From contig SFFD01000057.1 of the NCBI GenBank assembly GCA_004556975.1, positions 1 through 5,228 of the forward strand: 5,228 bases of DNA. The letters are read 5' to 3'. This DNA is from Oscillospiraceae bacterium. Its GTDB lineage: Bacteria > Bacillota > Clostridia > Oscillospirales > Ruminococcaceae. This document shows, in pieces, positions 1-5,171 of this stretch; positions within the stretch are counted from its first letter, which is position 1, and each line of letters begins with the position of its first letter. The notes under the pieces were generated by a model. It was not told where the DNA came from. It saw nothing but the letters and a program-made list of their open reading frames with translations, and made no database searches. Both the position numbers and the translations under genes were made by a program.

Positions 1-345
1 CAGCATAAGGGAAATGCCGGTTATGATGTCCGGGTCGATTATCGGTAAATAGGAAATGTTGAGCAAAAGGCTTTTAAGCTTTTTGTTCATTGCGTTTATT
101 CCTATGGCCGCTCCTGTTCCTAAAATTACTGCGAAAACGCCGGCAATAAGTGCAACGCTCAACGTATTAAGCAATGCGTTGATTATAAGGTCGTTAGTAA
201 ACAGCTTTTCATACCATTTGGTAGTAAACCCTGTAAAAAGCACGCGGCTTTTGCTGTCGTTAAACGAAAAGAAAATGAGCACCGCAATCGGGATATAAAG
301 AAAAAAGTAAATTATCCCCACATAGAATTTTGAGAGGAATTTCAT
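1..345 (-). CDS. potC: Spermidine/putrescine ABC transporter permease PotC (N-terminal part, cut by window edge)
   Basis: One of the two inner-membrane channel subunits of the polyamine importer, working with PotB and the PotA ATPase. Only the first 115 codons are visible and the frame is open to base 1. The start ATG (345-343) overlaps the potB stop in an ATGA arrangement. A strong GAGGGGAG ribosome site (355-362) lies 9 bases upstream and supports this start. A first membrane segment spans about residues 8-28. An extracytoplasmic stretch with FSFNDSKS and KWYEKLF follows, then a second hydrophobic segment at about 57-82. The last visible residues, SYLPIIDPDIITGISLML, match the conserved PotC region ahead of the third and fourth membrane helices. 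The EAA loop that contacts the ATPase would lie beyond the edge. Family assignment rests on this motif and on the gene order potA-potB-potC. A related spermidine/putrescine-type permease for another substrate cannot be fully excluded. Confidence 0.93.
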   Translation of the reverse strand, partial: MKFLSKFYVGIIYFFLYIPIAVLIFFSFNDSKSRVLFTGFTTKWYEKLFTNDLIINALLNTLSVALIAGVFAVILGTGAAIGINAMNKKLKSLLLNISYLPIIDPDIITGISLML

Positions 346-1163
346 ATCACAACGCTCCCCTCTTTTTCTTCGTCGGAATCAAACTGGTTCATAACTCCCA
401 TACAAATAAGTATTATCACCATAAGCACAAGCGCCATTGCCGAACCGAGATTCTGATTATATGTGTTTCCCGTAAACTGCATTTCAATAAGGTCGCCTAT
501 CAAAAGTTCCGTTCCGCCGCCAAGCATTTTTGAAATTACGAATGTGCTTACGCACGGAATAAATACCATCGTAATCCCGGTGCTGATTCCCGGAAGGCTG
601 AGAGGTAAAATCACCTTCGTAAAAACCTGAAACGGATTTCCGCCCAGGTCCTGCGCGGCCTGTATTAAAGAATAATCCATTTTCATAAGCACCGTATAAA
701 GCGGCACTATCATAAACGGAAGATAATCATATACCATACCGAGCACTACCGTGCCCTGCGTATTTATCATATGAACCGGACCAATGCCTATAAGTGCAAG
801 AAGTTTGTTAATAAGACCGTTGTCTTCAAGAATTGTCATCCATGCATATGTGCGAAGTAAAAAGTTCATCCACATCGGCAGCATAATAAGCATAAACATG
901 GTTTTTCTTATATTGCTCGTTTTTCTTGCCATAATATACGCAAAAGGATACCCGAGCAAAAGACAGATTACTGTGGCAATAAGTGAAAGATAAAGGCTTT
1001 TTATGGTTACCGGAATATAGTTTTTCACCCTTATGATATTTTGCAGAGTAAAACTTCCGTCTGAAGTTGTAAATGCAAAATAAACAACAATAAGCAGCGG
1101 AACAACTATAAAAATCGTCATAAAAAGAATATATGGAAAAGCAGGATAGCGTGATTTCATCAT
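342..1163 (-). CDS. potB: Spermidine/putrescine ABC transporter permease PotB
   Basis: Inner-membrane permease that pairs with PotC to form the polyamine channel. The 273 residues are close to the usual PotB length. Hydrophobic segments fall near residues 11-31, 57-80, 88-112, 138-160, 193-215 and 240-258, consistent with six helices. The EAA-type cytoplasmic loop that docks on the ATPase is visible at 169-193 (AAQDLGGNPF, then ILPLSLPGI). PMWMNFLLRTYAWM at 96-109 is typical of PotB. There are two adjacent ATG codons. The first (1163-1161) is chosen because GGAGG at 1174-1178 lies 10 bases upstream of it and 13 from the second. The start overlaps the potA stop (ATGA) and the stop overlaps the potC start, so translation of the three genes is probably coupled. 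The tail is acidic (DSDEEKE). Substrate is inferred from the family. Confidence 0.95.
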   Translation of the reverse strand: MMKSRYPAFPYILFMTIFIVVPLLIVVYFAFTTSDGSFTLQNIIRVKNYIPVTIKSLYLSLIATVICLLLGYPFAYIMARKTSNIRKTMFMLIMLPMWMNFLLRTYAWMTILEDNGLINKLLALIGIGPVHMINTQGTVVLGMVYDYLPFMIVPLYTVLMKMDYSLIQAAQDLGGNPFQVFTKVILPLSLPGISTGITMVFIPCVSTFVISKMLGGGTELLIGDLIEMQFTGNTYNQNLGSAMALVLMVIILICMGVMNQFDSDEEKEGSVVI

Positions 1164-2221
1164 TTATTCTCCGCCTCCGGCATTTTATGCATTATGTGAA
1201 TATCGTAAGGAATGACCGAAAGGCCTACCTCTCTTCCGGGTTCTTCATAAAGAGTGGTATGTACCTTCCAGCGATAGCCCTCTTTATCGGCAACAACAAT
1301 TTCATAGTGTACGCCTTTAAAGATTACGCTTTCCACAGTACCGGTGATTTGGCCGTCCTCCGGAGCAGAAATCTTTATGTCCTCCGGACGGATTACAACA
1401 TCCACCGGCTCGTTTTCCTTAAAATTAAAATCCTCGCAGTCAAACCGGCGGCCGGCAAATTCGGCGACATAATCTTTTATCATAACGCCGTCAAGAATGT
1501 TTGATTCTCCGATAAAATCGGCTACAAAAGCATTTATAGGTTCGTTATAAATATCAATGGGCGTTCCGATTTGCTGAATTTCTCCCGCACGCATAACAAC
1601 AACAGTATCGCTCATGGTCAGAGCTTCCTCTTGGTCATGAGTAACATATATGAATGTTATTTTTGTTTCGCGTTGAATTTTTTTCAGTTCAATCTGCATC
1701 TCTTTGCGAAGCTTGAGATCCAAAGCGCCAAGCGGCTCGTCAAGAAGCAGCACCTGCGGTTTGTTGACCAATGCTCTTGCAATTGCAACACGCTGCTGCT
1801 GACCGCCGGAAAGAGAATTTACATCCCGTCGCTCGTACCCTCTCATGCTTACAAGGTCAAGCATCTCAAAAACGCGTTCTTTAATTTCTTTATCGGGAAT
1901 CTTTTTAAGACGAAGGCCAAAGGCAATATTCTCAAAAACATTAAGATTCGGGAAAAGAGCGTATTTTTGAAAGACGGTATTTACCTCCCGCTTATACGGC
2001 GGCAAAGAGTTGATTTTTTTACCGTCAAAAAAAACGTCACCGCTGTTTGGAGTTATAAAACCGCCGATTATACGCAAAGTGGTAGTCTTTCCGCATCCTG
2101 ATGGTCCCAAAAGTGTGACGAATTCGTGGTTGCGGATATCCAAATTGATATGGCGAAGAACCTGTTCTCCGTCGAAATCAACAACAATATCCCGCAAGCT
2201 GATTATAGTTTCATTTTCCAT
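1160..2221 (-). CDS. potA: Spermidine/putrescine ABC transporter ATP-binding protein PotA
   Basis: Cytoplasmic ATPase that powers polyamine import through PotB/PotC. The nucleotide-binding domain is complete: Walker A GPSGCGKT at residues 39-46, Q-loop glutamine at 85 (VFQKYALFP), ABC signature LSGGQQQR at 137-144, Walker B VLLLDEP with catalytic glutamate 162, and H-loop histidine 195 (YVTHDQEEA). A C-terminal TOBE-type regulatory domain follows from about 235 to 345, including VVIRPEDIKI. The 353 residues fit the PotA subgroup of the MalK/PotA-type importer ATPases. The start ATG is preceded by AGGGGG (2229-2234) at a spacing of 7 bases, which supports the chosen start. It is the first gene of potABC; the stop overlaps the potB start. 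Transcription probably begins either at the promoter near 2615-2649, giving a leader of nearly 400 bases, or from a weaker site near 2306-2333. The specific polyamine cannot be read from the sequence. Confidence 0.96.
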   Translation of the reverse strand: MENETIISLRDIVVDFDGEQVLRHINLDIRNHEFVTLLGPSGCGKTTTLRIIGGFITPNSGDVFFDGKKINSLPPYKREVNTVFQKYALFPNLNVFENIAFGLRLKKIPDKEIKERVFEMLDLVSMRGYERRDVNSLSGGQQQRVAIARALVNKPQVLLLDEPLGALDLKLRKEMQIELKKIQRETKITFIYVTHDQEEALTMSDTVVVMRAGEIQQIGTPIDIYNEPINAFVADFIGESNILDGVMIKDYVAEFAGRRFDCEDFNFKENEPVDVVIRPEDIKISAPEDGQITGTVESVIFKGVHYEIVVADKEGYRWKVHTTLYEEPGREVGLSVIPYDIHIMHKMPEAENK

Positions 2222-2256
2222 TCTGCATCCCCCTTTTGCGGATTTCAGTCACGCAA

Positions 2257-2288
2257 GGTAAAAACAGGACCCGGTAAAAACAGCCTGT
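2257..2288 (-). repeat. 11-base direct repeat in the potA leader, overlapping a weak attenuator-like hairpin
   Basis: GGTAAAAACAG (plus-strand reading) occurs exactly twice, at 2257-2267 and 2273-2283, with a 16-base period and 5 bases between copies. Both lie 36-62 bases upstream of the potA start. On the minus strand, CCTGT at the 2264-2268 copy can pair with ACAGG from 2284-2288 over a 15-base loop, followed by four T residues. That is a poor but possible attenuator. The pair of repeats could instead be a protein-binding site. Neither role is demonstrated. Confidence 0.35.
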
Positions 2289-2305
2289 CCCATTTTACAC
2301 ACCGC

Positions 2306-2333
2306 ATATAACGCGGCATGGAACACATACCAA
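2306..2333 (-). promoter_or_regulatory. Weak candidate promoter proximal to potA
   Basis: Reading the minus strand, TTGGTA (2333-2328) and TTATAT (2311-2306) are separated by 16 bases and would start transcription about 80 bases before potA. The -10 sequence sits in the loop of a short imperfect hairpin (CCGC/GCGG core). The match to the consensus is only moderate, so this is a possibility and not a call to rely on. Confidence 0.22.
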
Positions 2334-2358
2334 TGAACAAATTTTGATATGTGATGTT

Positions 2359-2574
2359 AAAAACCTGTCGACCCACCGCACCTTTTGGAACCGACCCCGC
2401 AAAAGGATATATATTCTAATCGTTGCCGTCGATGCGCCATGCGCACCACAGTGCCCGGTTTTAGAAGGCTCCCGCCTGTGCAGTGTTTCATATGGCAAAT
2501 AGCTTTCGGTCTGTTCTTCGTTTTCTATCGCTTTCTGCCGAAGCCGGCAATTTGCGACAGTGCCACCTCCTTTT
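2359..2574 (-). ncRNA. Candidate structured noncoding RNA or long structured leader upstream of potABC
   Basis: This stretch has no convincing protein gene but contains a nested set of helices. CTGTCG (2560-2555) can close with CGACAG (2370-2365), and TTTTT follows at 2363-2359 as in an intrinsic 3' end. Inside the closing helix, in order, are: CAAAT (2554-2550) with ATTTG (2500-2496), enclosing a TGCCG/CGGCA hairpin (2549-2536); AGGC-GGGA-GCCT (2477-2466); TTCTAA (2466-2461) with TTAGAA (2419-2414), enclosing TGCGC/GCGCA (2445-2433); and CCTTTT (2406-2401) with AAAAGG (2386-2381). A purine-rich AAAAGGAGGTGG lies just 5' of the closing helix. The motif GGCACTGT occurs twice, at 2564-2557 and 2455-2448. 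A good promoter lies about 45 bases upstream. I do not recognise the family. The size and closed multibranch layout would suit 6S-like RNA or the clostridial raiA-motif RNA, but I cannot confirm either. It could also be a cis-acting leader of potABC. Confidence 0.5.
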
Positions 2575-2614
2575 GACCGGTGAATATTTGCCAAACAACA
2601 GATGCAAAATTAAC

Positions 2615-2649
2615 ATTATACAATATAACATATTTAATAAAAAAGTCAA
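2615..2649 (-). promoter_or_regulatory. Strong housekeeping-type promoter for the structured RNA candidate and probably potABC
   Basis: On the minus strand TTGACT (2649-2644) is followed after 16 bases by TATATT (2627-2622). A second, perfect TATAAT lies at 2620-2615, but 23 bases from the same -35 box. The surroundings are very A/T-rich. Transcription would start at about 2608-2615, run through the structured stretch, and reach potA after nearly 400 bases unless it stops near 2359. Confidence 0.65.
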
Positions 2650-2723
2650 GAATATTTAGCGCTTTTGTTCATAATCTGCTTATTTTTGCTGTATTTATTT
2701 TTACCATAGCGTTTTAACAAAGG

Positions 2724-2764
2724 TTTTATCGTCAAAAATACCTTCGGAAAGGACGATGATAAAA
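2724..2764 (+). promoter_or_regulatory. Hairpin covering the ribosome binding site of rubrerythrin
   Basis: TTTTATC (2724-2730) pairs perfectly with GATAAAA (2758-2764). GTC (2731-2733) can extend the stem with GAC (2752-2754) across a three-base bulge. The likely ribosome site AAAGGA (2748-2753) sits in the loop and inner stem, 12 bases before the ATG at 2766, which is longer than usual spacing. Folding would restrict ribosome access. Whether this regulates anything is unknown. No convincing plus-strand promoter stands out; the best pair is a weak TTTACC (2700-2705) and TTTTAT (2724-2729), 18 apart. Confidence 0.35.
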
Positions 2765-2765
2765 T

Positions 2766-3299
2766 ATGGAACTTAAAAATTCAATAACAATGCAAAATCT
2801 TATGACCGCGTTTTCCGGTGAATCACAGGCGCGCAACAAATACACATTTTTCGCCGCAAAAGCAAAAGAGGACGGTTTTGAACAAATTTCAAACTTATTT
2901 ATGGAAACAGCCGACGATGAACGTGCTCATGCTGAAATCTGGTTCAATTATCTGGACGCAGCCGGAAAAACAGATGATAATCTTGCTTCTGCCGCCGCAA
3001 GCGAACATTATGAATGGGCCGAAATGTATGACGCCTTTTCAAAAACAGCCCGTGAAGAAGGCTTTGAAGATATTGCAATAAAATTTGAACTTGTGGGAAA
3101 AATTGAAAATGAGCATGAACGCCGTTTTTCAAAGCTGCTTAAAAATGTAACAAACGGCTATGTTTTCCGTTGTGATTCCGCCGTTATGTGGGTGTGCGGA
3201 AATTGCGGTTACATTCACTCCGGCGAATCCGCACCGGAAGTTTGCCCGGTTTGCGGAAAGCCAAGAGCCTATTTTGCAATAAAGGCGGAAAATTATTGA
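2766..3299 (+). CDS. rbr: Rubrerythrin (non-haem di-iron peroxidase with rubredoxin domain)
   Basis: Cytoplasmic enzyme that reduces hydrogen peroxide to water in anaerobes, with electrons arriving through rubredoxin or NADH-dependent partners. The N-terminal four-helix ferritin-like domain (about residues 1-135) carries the full set of di-iron ligands, in agreement with the Desulfovibrio protein: E19 (GESQARNKY), E52 and H55 (DERAH), E80 and E83 (SEHYEWAEMY), E114 and H117 (ENEH). The C-terminal rubredoxin-like domain (about 140-177) has both iron-binding pairs, C144-x2-C147 (VCGNCGY) and C160-x2-C163 (VCPVCGKP). The 177 residues are slightly shorter than the 191 of Desulfovibrio, mainly in the loop between the second and third helices. 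The start follows AAAGGA by 12 bases; an upstream ATG at 2756 is out of frame. The gene stands alone: it diverges from the potABC leader and converges on rplA, with its own terminator. No PerR-like operator is evident. Confidence 0.96.
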   Translation: MELKNSITMQNLMTAFSGESQARNKYTFFAAKAKEDGFEQISNLFMETADDERAHAEIWFNYLDAAGKTDDNLASAAASEHYEWAEMYDAFSKTAREEGFEDIAIKFELVGKIENEHERRFSKLLKNVTNGYVFRCDSAVMWVCGNCGYIHSGESAPEVCPVCGKPRAYFAIKAENY

Positions 3300-3300
3300 T

Positions 3301-3338
3301 AAAAAAACAGCTTTGCCCGTTGGCAAAGCTGTTTTTTA
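3301..3338. terminator. Bidirectional intrinsic terminator between rbr and rplA
   Basis: CAGCTTTGCC (3308-3317) pairs perfectly with GGCAAAGCTG (3322-3331) around a four-base CGTT loop. Six A residues on the left (3302-3307) face six T residues on the right (3332-3337). The stem is therefore flanked by a T run whichever strand is read: it follows the rbr stop directly on the plus strand and lies 14 bases past the rplA stop on the minus strand. With a one-A bulge the pairing even extends into the rbr stop codon (TGAT with ATCA). Confidence 0.95.
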
Positions 3339-3351
3339 TCAAATTAGTAAA

Positions 3352-4044
3352 TCACACAAATCTTGCAGGGTTGATCTTTACGCCGGGGCCCATGGTAGCG
3401 GAAACTACGCAGGATTTGACGTACTGACCTTTTGCTGCTGCAGGTTTTGCTTTTACGATAGCGCCCATAAGGGTATCGAAGTTCTCCTGAAGCTTTTCAG
3501 CGCCAAAAGAAGCTTTGCCGATGGGGCAATGAATAATGTTGGTTTTATCAAGACGATACTCGATTTTACCGGCTTTTGCTTCTTTAACAGCTTTGGCAAC
3601 ATCGGGAGTTACTGTGCCTGCTTTGGGGTTAGGCATAAGACCTCTCGGTCCAAGGATTTTACCGAGTCTACCGACAACGCCCATCATATCGGGAGAAGCG
3701 ATAACTACGTCGAAATCCATCCAGCCTTCGGACATGATTTTCTGCATATACTCTTCTGCGCCGGCATATTCTGCGCCTGCATCGAGAGCAGCCTGAACCT
3801 TGTCGCCTTTGGCAAAAACAAGAACTTTCACTTCTTTGCCGGTTCCGTTAGGAAGAACGACAGCGCCACGAACCTGCTGGTCGGCATGACGGGAGTCAAC
3901 GCCGAGACGGACATGGCATTCTATGGTTTCATCGAATTTAGCGGTAGCGGTTTTGCATGCAAGTTCAAGAGCCTCGTTAGCTTCGTAAAGCTTTGCGTGC
4001 TCAACAAGCTTTGCACCGTCAACATATTTTTTTCCGTGTTTCAT
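3352..4044 (-). CDS. rplA: Ribosomal protein L1 (uL1)
   Basis: Large-subunit protein that binds the L1 stalk of 23S rRNA and helps release tRNA from the E site. In many bacteria it also represses translation of its own mRNA. The 230 residues are the normal length. The family signature GKILGPRGLMPNPKAGTV is at 128-145, preceded by FDVVIASPDMMGVVGRLG. The N-terminal KYVDGAKLVEHAKLYEANEALELA and the C-terminal SATMGPGVKINP also fit. The start ATG has GAGGGGG (4053-4059) 8 bases upstream. The gap to the rplK stop is only 17 bases, so rplK and rplA are one transcript. Unlike the common order, no rplJ or rplL follows: the gene ends just before the terminator shared with rbr. Regulation by L1 itself is suggested by the leader at 4511-4565. 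Confidence 0.98.
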   Translation of the reverse strand: MKHGKKYVDGAKLVEHAKLYEANEALELACKTATAKFDETIECHVRLGVDSRHADQQVRGAVVLPNGTGKEVKVLVFAKGDKVQAALDAGAEYAGAEEYMQKIMSEGWMDFDVVIASPDMMGVVGRLGKILGPRGLMPNPKAGTVTPDVAKAVKEAKAGKIEYRLDKTNIIHCPIGKASFGAEKLQENFDTLMGAIVKAKPAAAKGQYVKSCVVSATMGPGVKINPARFV

Positions 4045-4061
4045 ATTGCAAACCCCCTCGC

Positions 4062-4487
4062 TTAGTCTTCGACGGTAATACCCATGGAACGGGCAGTACC
4101 GGCGATCATGCTCATTGCTGCTTCAACAGACGCTGCGTTAAGGTCAGGCATCTTGGTTTCGGCAATTTTGCGGCATTGTTCGGAAGTGATTTTTGCAACC
4201 TTGGTCTTGTTAGGAGCACCGGAAGCCTTGGTTACATTGGCAGCTTTTTTGATAAGAACCGCTGCCGGAGGAGTTTTGGTAATGAAAGAAAAACTGTGGT
4301 CGGCATAAACAGTGATAACAACCGGAATGATCATGCCGATTTCGTTTTTGGTGCGTTCATTGAATTCTTTGGTGAACGCCATAATATTTACGCCGTGCTG
4401 GCCAAGTGCAGGACCAACGGGCGGTGCCGGAGTTGCTTTTCCGGCCGGAATTTGCAGCTTGATTAAGCCAATAACTTTTTGTGCCAT
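4062..4487 (-). CDS. rplK: Ribosomal protein L11 (uL11)
   Basis: Large-subunit protein at the GTPase-associated centre, where it binds 23S rRNA and contacts elongation factors and, in stringent control, RelA. From the chosen start it is 141 residues, the standard length. The N-terminal domain holds KLQIPAGKATPAPPVGPALG and QHGVNIMAF (about 11-38), including the proline-rich segment involved in thiostrepton binding. The C-terminal RNA-binding domain shows TKTPPAAVLIKKAA (70-83), KMPDLNA (112-118) and GTARSMGI (130-137). The frame is open upstream to an ATG at 4508, which would add MVGGLKT. That start is rejected because GGAGG at 4498-4502 lies inside the extension, 10 bases before the ATG at 4487, and because MAQKVIGLIK is the usual beginning. 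The gene lies between nusG and rplA, as in most bacteria. Confidence 0.98.
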   Translation of the reverse strand: MAQKVIGLIKLQIPAGKATPAPPVGPALGQHGVNIMAFTKEFNERTKNEIGMIIPVVITVYADHSFSFITKTPPAAVLIKKAANVTKASGAPNKTKVAKITSEQCRKIAETKMPDLNAASVEAAMSMIAGTARSMGITVED

Positions 4488-4497
4488 TGTTTTCAAA

Positions 4498-4502
4498 CCT
4501 CC
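4498..4502 (-). promoter_or_regulatory. Ribosome binding site that fixes the rplK start
   Basis: Minus-strand GGAGG, 10 bases before the ATG at 4487. It lies inside the seven-codon upstream extension, so it decides in favour of the shorter 141-residue L11. It also lies only 9 bases from the L1-site-like fold at 4511-4565, a position where a bound protein could block ribosome entry. Confidence 0.85.
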
Positions 4503-4510
4503 AACCATTA

Positions 4511-4565
4511 CGTGGTCAAGCGGAACCGATTGTTAAGTAATTAGATTTTCGGTCCCTCCCACACG
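4511..4565 (-). promoter_or_regulatory. Probable L1-binding leader of rplK-rplA (mimic of the 23S rRNA L1 site)
   Basis: Reading the minus strand, GTGG (4562-4559) pairs with CCAC (4515-4512), extendable by T4563 with G4511. GGGACCGA (4556-4549) pairs with TCGGTTCC (4529-4522) with one G-T wobble, around a 19-base loop. Between the helices is an asymmetric internal loop: GA on the 5' side and GCTTGA on the 3' side. The E. coli 23S L1 site has the same layout, with GTGGGAGGC on one side and CTTGAAATACCAC on the other. In E. coli L1 represses the L11-L1 mRNA through such a site before rplK. The rest of the nusG-rplK gap holds two more short hairpins on the minus strand, CGCAA/TTGCG (4585-4564, partly competing with the L1 site) and GTCGG/CCGAC (4610-4589), neither followed by a T run. 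No clear promoter is seen in the gap. Confidence 0.7.
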
Positions 4566-4629
4566 CAAAGCACCTATGCCTTGCGTTCGTCGGACTTTTT
4601 AAAGACCGACTACCCCAAAAAGAAGACTG

Positions 4630-5151
4630 TCATTTTTTGCAGGCTGCCTGTTCAAGCTCCAGCTCAACAGGTGTATCGCGCCCAAACATGGAGACGATAA
4701 CACGAACTTTGTTGTTCGGAACATCGATGGACTCAACCTTACCGTCAAATCCTTCAAGCGGACCTCCGACAATAGATACAATGTCTCCGACGGCGTATTT
4801 AAGTTCAACCGTTTTAGAACCGATACCAAGCTTCGCCACTTCTTCTTCGCTGAGGGGCACCGGCTTTGAAGCCGGGCCGACGAAGCCGGTGACTCCACGG
4901 GTATTTCTGACAACATACCAGGACTCATCCGTAAGGATCATCTTTACAAGAACATATCCCGGAAAAATTTTGCGCTCAACTTCACGCTTTTTGTTGTCGT
5001 TAACCTCAACTACGGTTTCGGTCGGTACGCTTACATCGAAAATAAAATCGTGAAAACGTTTATTTTCAATTACTTTTTCGATATTGCCGGCAACTTTGTT
5101 TTCATAACCGGAATATGTGTGGACAACATACCATTTAGGAGTTTCAGCCAT
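4630..5151 (-). CDS. nusG: Transcription elongation/termination factor NusG
   Basis: Binds RNA polymerase at the clamp and influences pausing and termination, and links transcription to ribosomes or Rho depending on the organism. The NGN domain is at about residues 4-108: WYVVHTYSGYENKV (7-20), VPTE (42-45), RKIFPGYVLVKM (60-71) and VVRNTRGVTGFVG (80-92). A linker follows, then the C-terminal KOW domain at about 117-168 (YAVGDIVSIVGGPLEGFDGKV, with the characteristic glycines, and SMFGRDTPVELE). The 173 residues are typical of Firmicutes and there is no inserted domain. The ATG at 5151 has AAAGGA (5160-5165) 8 bases upstream. Only 20 bases separate it from the upstream secE stop, so the two are cotranscribed. 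About 140 bases, holding the L1-site-like leader, separate it from rplK. Confidence 0.98.
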   Translation of the reverse strand: MAETPKWYVVHTYSGYENKVAGNIEKVIENKRFHDFIFDVSVPTETVVEVNDNKKREVERKIFPGYVLVKMILTDESWYVVRNTRGVTGFVGPASKPVPLSEEEVAKLGIGSKTVELKYAVGDIVSIVGGPLEGFDGKVESIDVPNNKVRVIVSMFGRDTPVELELEQAACKK

Positions 5152-5171
5152 AAATTAGTTCCTTTCGCACA

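Noticed and set aside
1133..2311. Several plus-strand frames of 60-180 codons opposite potA
   Set aside because: All are antisense to a gene with every ABC ATPase motif intact, and none has a convincing start context or recognisable domain.
2553..2574. Resemblance of AGGAGGTGGCACTGTCGC to the T-box motif AGGGTGGNACCGCG
   Set aside because: The match is partial, no upstream specifier stem or downstream terminator/antiterminator pair is present in the right order, and the downstream genes are not tRNA- or amino-acid-related.
2359..2574. tmRNA, RNase P RNA, SRP RNA or cobalamin riboswitch
   Set aside because: The expected hallmarks (tRNA-like CCA end, GAGGAAAGTC block, GGAAGCAGC-type SRP loop, B12-box) are not visible on either strand.
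2295..2594. 99-codon open frame on the minus strand across the potA leader, starting with TTG
   Set aside because: TTG start without a ribosome site, composition rich in Arg/Cys/His and unlike the neighbours, and it coincides with the helices of the structured RNA candidate. No family resemblance I can defend.
3313..4065. Long plus-strand frame opposite rplA
   Set aside because: It lies antisense to a certain ribosomal protein gene, is rich in Phe/Cys/Ser as expected of a shadow frame, and begins inside the terminator stem.
4488..4508. Seven-residue N-terminal extension of L11 from the ATG at 4508
   Set aside because: The ribosome binding site lies inside it and L11 proteins normally begin MAQKV-like; the start at 4487 gives the standard 141 residues.
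4589..4610. GTCGG/CCGAC hairpin after nusG as a terminator
   Set aside because: No T run follows it on the minus strand, and nusG is probably read through into rplK.
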